Part shown: piece by piece, positions 1 to 8,603 of the stretch | How positions within the stretch are numbered: position 1 is the stretch's first letter | Layout: each line of letters begins with the position of its first letter | DNA from: JAGVSR01 sp963708775 | GTDB lineage: Bacteria > Pseudomonadota > Alphaproteobacteria > Rhizobiales > Hyphomicrobiaceae | Direction: 5' to 3' | DNA: 64,000 bases | NCBI GenBank assembly: GCA_963708775.1 | Contig: CAVPTI010000011.1 | Coordinates: 62,001-126,000, forward strand | Notes under the pieces: generated by a model | The model's database searches: none | Told to the model about the DNA's origin: nothing | Seen by the model: the letters and a program-made list of their open reading frames with translations, nothing else | Position numbers and translations under genes: made by a program

Positions 1-430
1 CAAAAGGCACAAAGGCGCCGTTCAGGGCGATGATCGATCGTGGGGCGAGTTGCTGGTCGAGGCTCATGCGGGCGAGGATGGCAGCGCCAGCCGAATGTCC
101 GACCGCGATCTGCGGTTCGAGCCCCAAGGCATCGAGCAGGTGGCGGATGGATGTAGCCATGCCGCGCATCGAGAGGTCTTTTCTGCCGGAGATGGTGGTG
201 AAGCCCTGACCGGGCAGATCGGGCGCGATGACGGTAAAGCGCTCGGCAAGAATTGGAATCAAGCCGGCCCAGGAGTGGGTGGAGGCACCGGTGCCGTGCA
301 GCAGCAGAAGCGGCGGGCCTTCGCCCATGACCTGCACGTGCCAGCGGATGCCGGGTGTTTCGACGAGGCGACTTGCGGCGCGGTTCGGCCAGTCTTGAGC
401 GTGACGATTGAAGTCCAAGGGTTCCGGCAT
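1..430 (-). CDS. bchO: BchO, alpha/beta hydrolase of the magnesium chelatase cluster (3' end cut by window edge)
   Basis: The first 143 codons of an alpha/beta-hydrolase are visible; the rest lies beyond the left edge. The reading frame starts with MPEPLDF and shows an HGTGAS oxyanion-hole motif near residue 45 and a GHSAGA nucleophile elbow near residue 112, as in BchO. BchO is a conserved companion of BchI and BchD and is thought to help magnesium insertion into protoporphyrin IX; its exact reaction is not established. The gene follows bchD by 53 bp on the same strand, giving the usual bchI-bchD-bchO order. An in-frame GTG at 442 is an alternative start; ATG at 430 was chosen because the protein then begins like family members. 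Confidence 0.9.
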   Translation of the reverse strand, partial: MPEPLDFNRHAQDWPNRAASRLVETPGIRWHVQVMGEGPPLLLLHGTGASTHSWAGLIPILAERFTVIAPDLPGQGFTTISGRKDLSMRGMATSIRHLLDALGLEPQIAVGHSAGAAILARMSLDQQLAPRSIIALNGAFVPF

Positions 431-483
431 CGTCGATATCACTGGGTCCAAGGCCGGGGCCTTCCCGCCGTTGCCGGAAGAGA

Positions 484-2310
484 TCAGTTGCGCGTTCCGC
501 TTCCGTCTTGATCGCGGCGGGAGGCGAAGACGGCCTGTGAAAGTCGCGTGCTGTCCGCATGCGGCAGCGGCAGGTAGCGGGCGCCCATTCCGGCGGCCAA
601 TTGTTCCGCTTCAGCATTGCGGCGCGGAGAGGTGTCGATCAGAAGGGCGTTAATGCCGAGGGCGCGCATGTTTTCGGCGACGGCTAAGGCATCGGCCATG
701 GCCGTTTTCCGGCCGGGCTTGCCGGCGCGGTCGATGTTGGCTTTGCCGTCGGTCAGCATGACCACGGTGGGACTGATGCCCTTTTGCTTTTGTGTGGCGG
801 CCAGCTGAACGGCGGTGTCGATGGCGGTGGCGAGCGGCGTGCCGCCGCCGCCGGGAAGACCCGCGAGGCTGCGCTGGGCACGCGTCAGTGATCGCGTGGG
901 AGGAAGGAGCGTGTCGGCGGTGGTGCCGCGGAAGGCGATGAGAGCGACGCTGTCGCGGCGGACGTAGCATTCCGACAGGATGATCTCGACGGCGCCTTTG
1001 GCTTCGGCGAGGCGGTGCAGCGCACTCGAGCCGGACGCATCGACGACGAAGATGGTGGTCGATGTTGTCTTCTGCTTAAAGCGCGCGATGCGGAAATCAT
1101 CGGCGCGGACTTCGATGCGCTCGCGGCCATCTGCGAGGAGCTGTGGTCCGCCGCGCAGACGCTTGCGGATCAGCTGCATGGGTGCGGCGGCGCGCAGGGT
1201 TTCGATGAGAGACAGGACATTGCCGTTGCGCGGCTCGCCGCGGCGGACGCCGGCGGGCCGGCCGCGCAGCTTCGAGGCTTGGCTGGCGCCGACCTTGCCG
1301 CTGGAGGGCGGTGCGCGGCCCGTGATCTTCTGCTCGGCGAGCGTGGCGAGCACGGCATTGGGGATCGCGGCCTGAGCGGCGGCGAGCACGAGTTCCATGT
1401 CTTCCGGCGTGATCGCCTGTTCAGGTTGGGTGTCTTCGCCGCCGGGGTCGGTGGTTTCGGGCGCTTGCGCCTGTTGTGGTTCGTCTTCCGCGCCATCGGG
1501 GTTATCGGGCGGGGCTTCTGTGGGAAGGCGCGTTGCGCGCGGTCCGAGCACAAGGCGAGCGGCGACTTCGGCGTCTGCTGTTGTTGCCTGTGTGCGGCCG
1601 TCGAGGGCGGCGTTGATGCGGGCGATGGCGATGGCAAGGATGGGTGCGCGGATCGAATTGATGCCGAGCGCGCATCCCGCTTCACAGAAGAGGGTGGCGA
1701 GGTTTGCGTCTGCAGTTGTCTCGGGCAGGAGGCGGCGGGCGGCGGCCAAGCGGCTCGGCCAGTCGGGCTCGATTGCGGTGTCGCGCAGGCTGAGCCCGTC
1801 GAGCGAGAGCCAGATGGCGAGGCGATCGCGCAGTGCGGTGGGGACGGTTTCGTCCGGCTCGACGCCTTCATCGAGGGCGATGATGCCGAAGCGGGCGGGG
1901 AGTTTGGCGGACAGGCCGTCGCGTTCCATCTCGACGCGACCGTAGTCGAGCGTGCGGACGATGCGGGCGGTTCGGCCGCCGTCAAGACGTTCGGCGCTGG
2001 GGATGACGAGGAGGCCGCCGTCGGCTTCGGCGAGAATTCCGCGCTCGGCGACGGGGCGCCCTTGCGCGAGTGTGGCGGAGAGATCGAGGCCACCCAGCAG
2101 CCGGTCGTCGCCGGCATTCAGGGGCACGCGCCGGAGCGGCATCGTTTCGCTGAGCAGTGACTTGAGGTGGGCAAGCCAGACGTCGCGCACGGGGCCGGAG
2201 CGCGCCCGCAGCACAATGCCGCCGATCGCGTGCGGTGCGATGGCCACGATTGCCGCCGCGAGGCACGCGTCGTTCCAGGTCGCATTCGTGTGTGGCGCGT
2301 CGTTGCTCAT
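484..2310 (-). CDS. bchD: Magnesium chelatase subunit D
   Basis: 608 residues, the usual length for BchD. The N-terminal part is a degenerate AAA+ domain, the middle (about 270-330) is rich in Pro, Glu and Gln, and the C-terminal part is a von Willebrand A/integrin I domain with the MIDAS motif DASGS at about residue 424 and a TDGK motif about 90 residues later. BchD forms a double-ring ATPase complex with BchI that drives BchH to insert Mg2+ into protoporphyrin IX, the first committed step to bacteriochlorophyll. Its ATG overlaps the bchI stop in an ATGA arrangement at 2307-2310, so translation is probably coupled. Confidence 0.97.
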   Translation of the reverse strand: MSNDAPHTNATWNDACLAAAIVAIAPHAIGGIVLRARSGPVRDVWLAHLKSLLSETMPLRRVPLNAGDDRLLGGLDLSATLAQGRPVAERGILAEADGGLLVIPSAERLDGGRTARIVRTLDYGRVEMERDGLSAKLPARFGIIALDEGVEPDETVPTALRDRLAIWLSLDGLSLRDTAIEPDWPSRLAAARRLLPETTADANLATLFCEAGCALGINSIRAPILAIAIARINAALDGRTQATTADAEVAARLVLGPRATRLPTEAPPDNPDGAEDEPQQAQAPETTDPGGEDTQPEQAITPEDMELVLAAAQAAIPNAVLATLAEQKITGRAPPSSGKVGASQASKLRGRPAGVRRGEPRNGNVLSLIETLRAAAPMQLIRKRLRGGPQLLADGRERIEVRADDFRIARFKQKTTSTTIFVVDASGSSALHRLAEAKGAVEIILSECYVRRDSVALIAFRGTTADTLLPPTRSLTRAQRSLAGLPGGGGTPLATAIDTAVQLAATQKQKGISPTVVMLTDGKANIDRAGKPGRKTAMADALAVAENMRALGINALLIDTSPRRNAEAEQLAAGMGARYLPLPHADSTRLSQAVFASRRDQDGSGTRN

Positions 2311-3328
2311 ATGACGAGGCGTTCTCCGGAACCGCCGAAGAGATCGGCGACGGCGCGTTCGACACGGGCCCCGCTATCCGGGCTCGATAAGGGTGTGCGG
2401 CGGAGACGGTGGCGGAGCGCCATCGGGGCGACGCGGCGGAGATGAGCGTCTTCGATGGCGGAGGCGCCTTCGAGGGCTGCGAGTGCGCGGGCGGCGCGGA
2501 CGAGGGTGAGTTCGCCGCGCAGGCCGTCGGTGCCGACATCGGCGCAGAGCTGGGCGGCGCGTTCGAGGGCGTGATCGCTCGTGGGGATGCCGGGGACGCG
2601 CTCGCGGGCGGCGATGATGTGGCTGCGCAGGCGATCTTCGTCTTCGGCGAAGCGGGCGATGAAGGCGTCCGAATTGCGTTCGAAGTCGTCGCGGCGCCGA
2701 ACGACCTCAATGCGGGTTTTCAAGTCCTCAGGTGTGCGGACTTCGACCGACATACCGAAACGGTCGAGAAGCTGAGGGCGCAGTTCCCCTTCCTCGGGGT
2801 TGCCGGTGCCGACGAGGACGAAGCGGGCGGGGTGGCGGATGCTGAGGCCTTCACGTTCGACGACGTTTTCGCCGGAGGCGGCAACATCGAGCAGGAGATC
2901 GACGAGGTGGTCTTCGAGCAGGTTCACTTCGTCGATGTAGAGGAAGCCGCGGTGGGCGCGGGCGAGCAGGCCCGGCTCGAATGCCTTCTGGCCGTGGACG
3001 AGGGCGCGTTCCAGATCGAGGGCGCCGACGACGCGGTCTTCGGTGGCGCCGAGCGGCAGGTCGACCACGGGGACAGGAGCGGAGGCGGCGATCTCGGCGT
3101 CGGGGTATGCGTGCAGCCGGTGCCGGGTGCGCAGTTGAAGCGGCAGCCAGCCACAACCGGCATCGGCGGCAGCAGGGCTGCAAGTGCGCGGACAGTTGTG
3201 GATTTGCCCGTGCCGCGATCGCCGAAGACAAGGACGCCACCGACCGACTGATCAATGGCCGCGATGAGCAGGGCGAGTTTCATCTCGTCTTGGCCGACGA
3301 TGGCGGAGAAGGGGAATATGGCAGGCAT
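2307..3328 (-). CDS. bchI: Magnesium chelatase ATPase subunit I, interrupted by an apparent single-base frameshift
   Basis: The gene begins at ATG 3328 (MPAIFPFSAIVGQDE) and reads through the Walker A motif GDRGTGKST to GCRFNC near 3131. The conserved sequence then continues in another frame, from LHAYPDAEIAAS (about 3116) through VVDLPLGATEDR and the Walker B region LYIDEVNLL to the stop at 2307. The total of 1022 bases is 340 codons plus 2, so one base appears to be missing between about 3140 and 3105. Restored length would be about 340 residues, normal for BchI. It is the AAA+ ATPase that powers magnesium chelatase. Because the frames on both sides are well conserved, a sequencing deletion is likelier than a real knockout. 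It sits between the HAD-CBS gene and bchD. Confidence 0.9.
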
Positions 3329-3360
3329 GGGTCTGACTTCCGGCTTGGAGTTCAAAAGGA

Positions 3361-4581
3361 TCAGCCGCGCGCAATGACGAAGTCGCGCAGCACGTTGGTT
3401 TCGAGTTGGAGTTCGTCGAGGCGATGCTTGAGGACGTCGCCGATACTGACGACGCCGATGAGTTCGCCGTCCTGCTGTACCGGCATGTGGCGGAAGCGGC
3501 GCTGGGTCATGATCTTGGCGACGTTGGCGATCGGGTCTTCGGGCGAGCATGTGACAACGGCGCGTGTCATCAGGTCGCCGACGAGCATGCGGGTGAGGCC
3601 ATCGCCGTGGGAGGCAAGGCCGTTGGCGATGTCGCGCTCGGAGATGATGCCTTCGAGCTTGCCGGATCCGCCGATCACGACCATGGCGCCGACGGCGTCG
3701 GTTTTCATTTTGCGTGCGAGTTCCAGGATCGAGTCGGAGGCTTTGACGGCCTTCACAGCGGATCCCTTGTCTTTCAGAATGTCGGAGACTTTCATGGCGT
3801 AGCTCCTGTGCAAACCTCCAAAGACGTCAAAGTAGCCGGAATGTGCCCGGCGTAGGGCTGCTAGAATTTCAAATCCGTCGCCTGGCGTGACGATCGCAGC
3901 TTCGCGCTGGTCGCGGCCGATGAGGTCGGGCAGTTCGTCTATGGCGAAGAGAGCATCTTCGCTGGGCTCATGGTGGCCGAGCAGAATGACGGCGGGAACG
4001 CCGGCCTTGCGGGCGGTCTTAGCGCCCTGCAGCGTGGCTTCGATGGCCATGCAGGAGGCGGGATCGATGTCGAGTTTCTCGATGGCTTGCTGATAGACGG
4101 CGAGCAGGTTCTCTTCACCCGCTTCTGTTTCCGGTGCGGTGATGCACGCGATGAGACGCTTGGAGCCCTCGCCGAAGAGATGCGCCATCAGGTGCTCGAC
4201 CTCGCCTTTCGGAAGGGCCGAGACGATCGCAATCTTCACGCCTTCCTGGCGGGCGGCCGATGCCAGTTCGCGGGCACCGGGACGTGGATCAAGGTAGTCC
4301 TTTTCGATCAGTTCGCGCGCGACGGTGCCGGAGTGGCGCGTCATGACATCGATGAGGCGCTCGAAATCTTCCGAGCTGCGGTCGAAACCGAGGTTCTGGC
4401 GGACAAAGTGGCGATAGCGATCGCGGCGACGCGGATACCGGCGCAGGCAGGCGAAGGCATCGCGCGAACAGGTCCACTTGAAGCCGGCCGATTGGATGAC
4501 CTGATTGAGAACGGAGCGTTCCAGGCCATCCGTTTCGGCTATGACGCCGTCGGCCCGGATGATGATGCCCTGCAGGGTCAT
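3361..4581 (-). CDS. Degenerate HAD-like domain fused to a CBS-domain pair
   Basis: 406 residues. Residues 1 to about 250 resemble CbbY/Gph-type HAD hydrolases, but the catalytic motifs are altered: motif I reads IIIRADGVIAET, with Arg9 where the nucleophilic Asp should be. The motif III lysine region is not recognisable, and motif IV reads AIEATLQG in place of the usual AIEDS. Residues 263-406 are a CBS pair (MKVSDILKD..., ISERDIA..., RRFRHMPVQ, GVVSIGDVL) of the kind usually found as a stand-alone protein of about 143 residues. A Shine-Dalgarno-like AGGAG precedes the internal ATG at 3795, so the CBS part may also be made separately. The start at 4581 has GAGGAG upstream and overlaps the previous stop (ATGA). 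Function is unknown; CBS pairs usually bind adenosyl nucleotides. Its place between bchP and bchI suggests a link to pigment synthesis. A single-base error could have fused two adjacent genes. Confidence 0.8.
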   Translation of the reverse strand: MTLQGIIIRADGVIAETDGLERSVLNQVIQSAGFKWTCSRDAFACLRRYPRRRDRYRHFVRQNLGFDRSSEDFERLIDVMTRHSGTVARELIEKDYLDPRPGARELASAARQEGVKIAIVSALPKGEVEHLMAHLFGEGSKRLIACITAPETEAGEENLLAVYQQAIEKLDIDPASCMAIEATLQGAKTARKAGVPAVILLGHHEPSEDALFAIDELPDLIGRDQREAAIVTPGDGFEILAALRRAHSGYFDVFGGLHRSYAMKVSDILKDKGSAVKAVKASDSILELARKMKTDAVGAMVVIGGSGKLEGIISERDIANGLASHGDGLTRMLVGDLMTRAVVTCSPEDPIANVAKIMTQRRFRHMPVQQDGELIGVVSIGDVLKHRLDELQLETNVLRDFVIARG

Positions 4582-4874
4582 GGGCTCCTCTCGGGTGAGG
4601 GAGCGGAGGAGCGGGACCAGCGCAGGCGCAGATCGGTGAGGTGGACAACGAGAGACGCAGCCAATGCCACCGCGATCAGCTGCCACGGACCACCTGTGAG
4701 TGCGAGGCGCACAGCGATGAGAAGGCAGAGGCCGGCGGCCAGGGAGACAAGGATTTCCAGCGGCGAGGGCCCGCGGCCCAAGGTGCGGCGCAGGGCTATC
4801 AACGCAACGGCTTCCAGCGCCATCAATCCGAGGATGATGTCGATGATCCAGCCGTCCGCGAATGCATCTGCCAT
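4578..4874 (-). CDS. Small membrane protein of the bch operon, function unknown
   Basis: 98 residues with about three hydrophobic segments (residues about 8-28, 40-58 and 64-82) and a basic, Ser/Pro-rich tail. No family is recognised. It lies 81 bp downstream of bchP and its stop codon overlaps the ATG of the HAD-CBS gene (ATGA at 4578-4581), so it appears to be part of the bchG-to-bchO transcription unit. Translation in this frame is uninterrupted and hydrophobic throughout, which argues for a real gene. It could be an inner-membrane accessory factor for pigment synthesis, but that is inferred from position alone. Confidence 0.6.
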   Translation of the reverse strand: MADAFADGWIIDIILGLMALEAVALIALRRTLGRGPSPLEILVSLAAGLCLLIAVRLALTGGPWQLIAVALAASLVVHLTDLRLRWSRSSAPSPERSP

Positions 4875-4955
4875 GCTGCCTCGACCTCAACTGTGCCGGG
4901 TCGGCCCGGTCTTTTTCTGTCTGGTCTGCCGCGAACATTGCGACCGCCTCCGGGA

Positions 4956-6164
4956 TCAGGGCGGGACCATGCCAAGCAGATGCGCCATATCCTTCACGAA
5001 AATGCGCATATGCGCCATGGGCTTCGCCTTAACCAGTTTCTTGTGCATGTAGGCTTGCCAGGTGAGCATCTGCACATCCGGGTCCTTGCACATGGTGACG
5101 AAGCGTTCACGACGGGCGTCGTTGGCGTACCAGAACCTTTGCATGATGCCGAGAACCCAGAACACACGTCCATGCGCCTTCATGAAGCGCCTGCGGGCAG
5201 AGGCAAGGTGGCGGGGGTTGCCCGTCCGGATGGCCTCGGCCACGCTTTCGGCGACGATCCGGCCGCAGAGCATCGCATAGTAGATGCCTTCGCCGGAGGC
5301 GGGAGCGACGACGCCGGCGGCGTCACCGGCGACGATGACATCGCGGCCGTTGTCCCAAGTGCGGCGGGGGCGAAGCGGGATCGGTGCGCCTTCCTTGCGG
5401 ATGGTCTCGTGACCTTCCATGCCGATCACTTGGCGCAGATCGGCGACGGAGCCGCGCAGCGAGAAGCCTTTGTGCGCGGAACCGGTTCCGATGCTGGTGG
5501 TATCGCCGTGTGGGAAGACCCAGGCATAGAAGTCGGGAGAGAAGCGGCCGTTATAGTAGACGTCGCAACGGCGAGCTTCGAAAACGGCGCCATCCGCCGG
5601 TTTCGGGCTCTTGACGATCTCATGGTAGGCGAAGACGAAGGGCGGCGCTTCCTCTTTCGGGAGAGCAGCGCGCGCGACGCCGGAGGATGCGCCGTCAGCA
5701 CCGATGACGAAGCGGGCGCGAACCGTTTCACTCGTCTCAAAACCGTCATCGAGACGCTTCTTGAACGTGATGAGGGCGGTGCCGGAGTTATCGTGCCGCA
5801 ATGTCTCGAAGGTGCCGGTCCGGCGCTGGGCGCCCACGCGGGCGGCGCGTTCGCGCAGCCATTCATCAAAATGTTCGCGGTCGACCATGCCGACATAACC
5901 GCCGTCGATTGGCATATCGGCCTTGCGATCTTTCGGCGAGACGATGCGCGCGGATTGGATGCGAGCGACAATCAACTCGTCGGGGATATCGAACTCCTTG
6001 ATGAGGATCGGCGGGATGGCGCCCCCGCATGGCTTTATGCGGCCAGCCCGGTCGAGCAAAAGCACGGAGTAACCGTCGGCGGCGAGATCGCATGCCGCCG
6101 TGGCGCCGGCCGGGCCGCCTCCAACAACCACCACATCAAAAGTTTCCATCGCGGTACCCATCAT
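4956..6164 (-). CDS. bchP: Geranylgeranyl diphosphate/geranylgeranyl-bacteriochlorophyll reductase
   Basis: About 400 residues. It starts with a Rossmann FAD-binding motif (VVVVGGGPAGATAA) and has a second FAD contact (VIVAGDAAGVVAPASGEG) near residue 290, typical of the BchP/ChlP family. BchP reduces three double bonds of the geranylgeranyl tail to give phytylated bacteriochlorophyll a. It lies just downstream of the PucC-like gene (8 bp gap) and bchG in one operon. Two starts are possible: ATG at 6164 (used here) or ATG at 6149, which begins METFDVVVV; neither has a strong ribosome-binding site. Confidence 0.96.
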   Translation of the reverse strand: MMGTAMETFDVVVVGGGPAGATAACDLAADGYSVLLLDRAGRIKPCGGAIPPILIKEFDIPDELIVARIQSARIVSPKDRKADMPIDGGYVGMVDREHFDEWLRERAARVGAQRRTGTFETLRHDNSGTALITFKKRLDDGFETSETVRARFVIGADGASSGVARAALPKEEAPPFVFAYHEIVKSPKPADGAVFEARRCDVYYNGRFSPDFYAWVFPHGDTTSIGTGSAHKGFSLRGSVADLRQVIGMEGHETIRKEGAPIPLRPRRTWDNGRDVIVAGDAAGVVAPASGEGIYYAMLCGRIVAESVAEAIRTGNPRHLASARRRFMKAHGRVFWVLGIMQRFWYANDARRERFVTMCKDPDVQMLTWQAYMHKKLVKAKPMAHMRIFVKDMAHLLGMVPP

Positions 6165-6172
6165 TTTTCCAG

Positions 6173-7546
6173 TTAAACTGTCGTGACGGCCTTCGCATCA
6201 CCGGGGACCGGCTGCGCGAAGACAGGCTTCTGTGTGGTGCTCGTTTCGATAATCGCGCGGGTGCCAAGGATGGCGGACGCGATGAACAGCATCGCTTCGG
6301 CGGCGAAGACGACGGTGAAGGCATCGGCAGGTTCGGTGACGAAGCCGCGCATCAGATCGGCGGCGGCGGCGCCGACAAATCCGCCCGCGCCAAAGGCAAT
6401 CGCTTGGGCGGCACCCCAGAGCCCCATGCGGATGCCTTCGCGCTTTTCCTTCCCGGCACCCGCCAATCCCATCATGGTGCCGATAGCGGCGACGGCGAAG
6501 GCACCGTTGGCGAAACCGAGAAGGACGACGGTGGCAGTCAGCGGCCAAGCGGGAGCAAACAGGCCCGCGAGAACGAGGCCGAGAAGGGCCGCGGCCGACG
6601 CGATACAGCCCCCGACGACCCAGGTGCGCAGGGATCCAAAGCCGACGCGTGGGTGGGCGGCGATGGCCACAAGCGCCATGCCCATAAAGACGCCGGAGTG
6701 CTGGTGGCCTGCGAGCTTCGTCGATTCCGCGGGGCTCAGTCCGAATGCAAACCCGGCGAACGGTTCCAGGATCAGGTCCTGCATGCTGTAGGCGAGCATG
6801 GAGACGAAGACGAAAATCGTGAAGCGGCGGGCTTGCGGTTCGTCCCAGACTTCGGAAAGCGCCGTGCGGAAGGCGGTGGCACCTTCAGCGCCGGCTTTTG
6901 GATCTGCTTCGACCGTGCGGTCAGCCTTGCGGGCGGGTTCGATACCCCACAAAGCAAGTGTGGCTACGACGAGTGCGATGGCGGAGACTGACGCGGTAAC
7001 AGCAACGAGGCGCGTCATCGAGAATGGATCGAGGTAGCCGCTGGCGACAATCGTAGTGACGACGAAGCCCGCGATCATCATCATCCACACGATGGTGGCA
7101 GCAGGCGCGCGGCGGTCGGGATGAACTTGCGTTGCGAGCAGAGCGAGGAGGGATGTGCCGGCGGCACCGACACCGATGCCGACAAGAGTGAAGGCAAGGA
7201 TCGCGAGCGCGATGCCGGGCCAGAAGCTCGTCGCCAGGAGAGCGACCGACAGGGCCGCGCCTGTTCCGCCAAGGCCGAGTGTGGCGATGCCGAAGATGAT
7301 CCAGGGTGTTCGCCGGCCGCCGGTGTCGGAACCGTAGCCCCATCGCGGACGCAAGAATTGCAGGGCGTAGTGCCAGGCCACAAGGGCACCCGGGAGGGCT
7401 GCTGCCAGGGCCAGTTCCACGACCATCACCCGATTGATGGTGGATGTGGTCAAGACGATGATGGAGCCGAGGGCGGTTTGTACCAGGCCCATCCGAATGA
7501 TGCCGAGCCAGCCCAGATGCGGAGCGTCGGACTGCGCAGGTCTCAT
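6173..7546 (-). CDS. PucC/LhaA-family transporter-like protein between bchG and bchP
   Basis: 457 residues and about 12 predicted membrane segments, a major-facilitator-like PucC family member. Characteristic segments include TINRVMVVELALAAALPG near the start and a long loop before the second half (DEPQARRFTIFVFVSMLAYSMQD broken across the loop end). The same position, between bchG and bchP, is held by the family member often called Bch2 or orf428. These proteins are thought to help deliver bacteriochlorophyll to light-harvesting complexes. The ATG overlaps the bchG stop (ATGA at 7543-7546). A second family member, lhaA, lies at 20056-21492. Confidence 0.93.
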   Translation of the reverse strand: MRPAQSDAPHLGWLGIIRMGLVQTALGSIIVLTTSTINRVMVVELALAAALPGALVAWHYALQFLRPRWGYGSDTGGRRTPWIIFGIATLGLGGTGAALSVALLATSFWPGIALAILAFTLVGIGVGAAGTSLLALLATQVHPDRRAPAATIVWMMMIAGFVVTTIVASGYLDPFSMTRLVAVTASVSAIALVVATLALWGIEPARKADRTVEADPKAGAEGATAFRTALSEVWDEPQARRFTIFVFVSMLAYSMQDLILEPFAGFAFGLSPAESTKLAGHQHSGVFMGMALVAIAAHPRVGFGSLRTWVVGGCIASAAALLGLVLAGLFAPAWPLTATVVLLGFANGAFAVAAIGTMMGLAGAGKEKREGIRMGLWGAAQAIAFGAGGFVGAAAADLMRGFVTEPADAFTVVFAAEAMLFIASAILGTRAIIETSTTQKPVFAQPVPGDAKAVTTV

Positions 7547-8451
7547 TGGAGAAGTCCAATCTCAGGGCGAATGGCGACGGCGGAAATCATCATGCCCGTC
7601 ACGTAGAGACTGATGCCGGTGGCGTTGTACCAAGGCGCGCGTCCACGCGGGTCCGAAACGAGGACCGTCATCAGGCCGAGTTGAAGCAGCAGGACGAGGC
7701 CGACAAGGATGGCCGCTCCCGGATGGCCCCACTGGGTGAGCAGGAGGACAACGGCGAACTGCGGAAGGGCCATGACGATGCAGGCCAGTCGTGCGGCGCG
7801 ATCGGGGCCGAGCTGGACGGGCAGCGAGCGGACGCCGAGCTTGATGTCGCCTTCGATCGACTTGAAATCGTTGAGCGTCATGATGCCGTGCGCGCCAATA
7901 CTGTAGAGCAGCGCGAGGGCGAGAACTTCCGTGCTGGGAAGCGCCGCCGACATGACGAGTGCACCGGTGAACCACGGCAGACCTTCGTAGCAGGCGCCGA
8001 CAGCGGCATTGCCGAACCAGCCGTTCTTCTTCAAGCGCACGGGCGGCATGCTGTAGGCCCATGCCAGCACCAAGCCGAGGCAGGTGGCGAGGAAGCCCCA
8101 GATTCCAAGGAACGTGGAGACGGCCAGGGAAAGGATCGTCCAGGCGATCGCAATGTAGAGGCCCATGCGGCCGGGGATCCGACCTGACGGAATGGGACGG
8201 TTCGGTTCGTTGATGGCGTCGACATGACGGTCGAACCAGTCATTCACGGCCTGTGATGTGCCGCACACGAGAGGGCCCGCGAGCAAGACGCCAACGATGA
8301 CCAGAGGCCAGCGCTCGAGGGATCCATCGAAGCCGGAAGAGACAACGCCGCAGGCAAGAGCCCACATGGGTGGAAACCAGGTGATTGGTTTCAGAAGCTC
8401 GAGTACCGCCGAGGGATCGAGACGCGACACTGTGAGCGCGGGCGTTGCCAT
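7543..8451 (-). CDS. bchG: Bacteriochlorophyll synthase (bacteriochlorophyllide esterifying prenyltransferase)
   Basis: 302 residues, a UbiA-family membrane prenyltransferase. The first aspartate-rich motif NDWFDRHVDAINEPNRPIPS is near residue 88 and a second (LNDFKSIEGDIKLGVRSLP) near residue 190, both matching BchG. It attaches the geranylgeranyl or phytyl tail to bacteriochlorophyllide a, the last stage of pigment synthesis, in the cytoplasmic membrane. It is the first gene of the leftward operon, and a PpsR-type operator and promoter lie directly upstream (8459-8499). Confidence 0.97.
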   Translation of the reverse strand: MATPALTVSRLDPSAVLELLKPITWFPPMWALACGVVSSGFDGSLERWPLVIVGVLLAGPLVCGTSQAVNDWFDRHVDAINEPNRPIPSGRIPGRMGLYIAIAWTILSLAVSTFLGIWGFLATCLGLVLAWAYSMPPVRLKKNGWFGNAAVGACYEGLPWFTGALVMSAALPSTEVLALALLYSIGAHGIMTLNDFKSIEGDIKLGVRSLPVQLGPDRAARLACIVMALPQFAVVLLLTQWGHPGAAILVGLVLLLQLGLMTVLVSDPRGRAPWYNATGISLYVTGMMISAVAIRPEIGLLQ

Positions 8452-8458
8452 GCCTCAG

Positions 8459-8499
8459 ACGCTAATGCCGCACAGGCTAAGTGTCAATTCAGGATTACA
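8459..8499 (-). promoter_or_regulatory. Candidate bchG promoter overlapped by a PpsR/CrtJ operator
   Basis: A perfect TGT-N12-ACA site, TGTCAATTCAGGATTACA, lies at 8482-8499. On the minus strand its end forms TTGACA (8487-8482), followed after 17 bp by TAGCGT (8464-8459). Repressor binding would therefore cover the -35 box. The -10 box is only 7 bp from the bchG ATG, so a transcript from it would be nearly leaderless. Confidence 0.65.
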
Positions 8500-8557
8500 C
8501 TACCGACTGTCAAAAAATCTGAAATTTAGTTGCGCGTCAGCTGAGCCGATTGCGGAA

Positions 8558-8575
8558 TGTCAAGGACGGTTGACG
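8558..8575. promoter_or_regulatory. Second, imperfect PpsR-type site upstream of bchG
   Basis: TGTCAAGGACGGTTGACG at 8558-8575 has the TGTCA-N8-TGACR arrangement with one mismatch to TGT-N12-ACA. It lies 76 bp from the perfect site at 8482, about seven helical turns. PpsR/CrtJ is known to bind paired sites cooperatively; use of this one is inferred. Confidence 0.5.
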
Positions 8576-8603
8576 TGGCGCTTGCTGTGTGGGAGCGCGG
8601 TTT

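Noticed and set aside
1015..2160. Long open frame opposite bchD (about 380 codons)
   Set aside because: It is antisense to a clearly conserved gene in GC-rich DNA, has skewed low-complexity composition and no ribosome-binding site.
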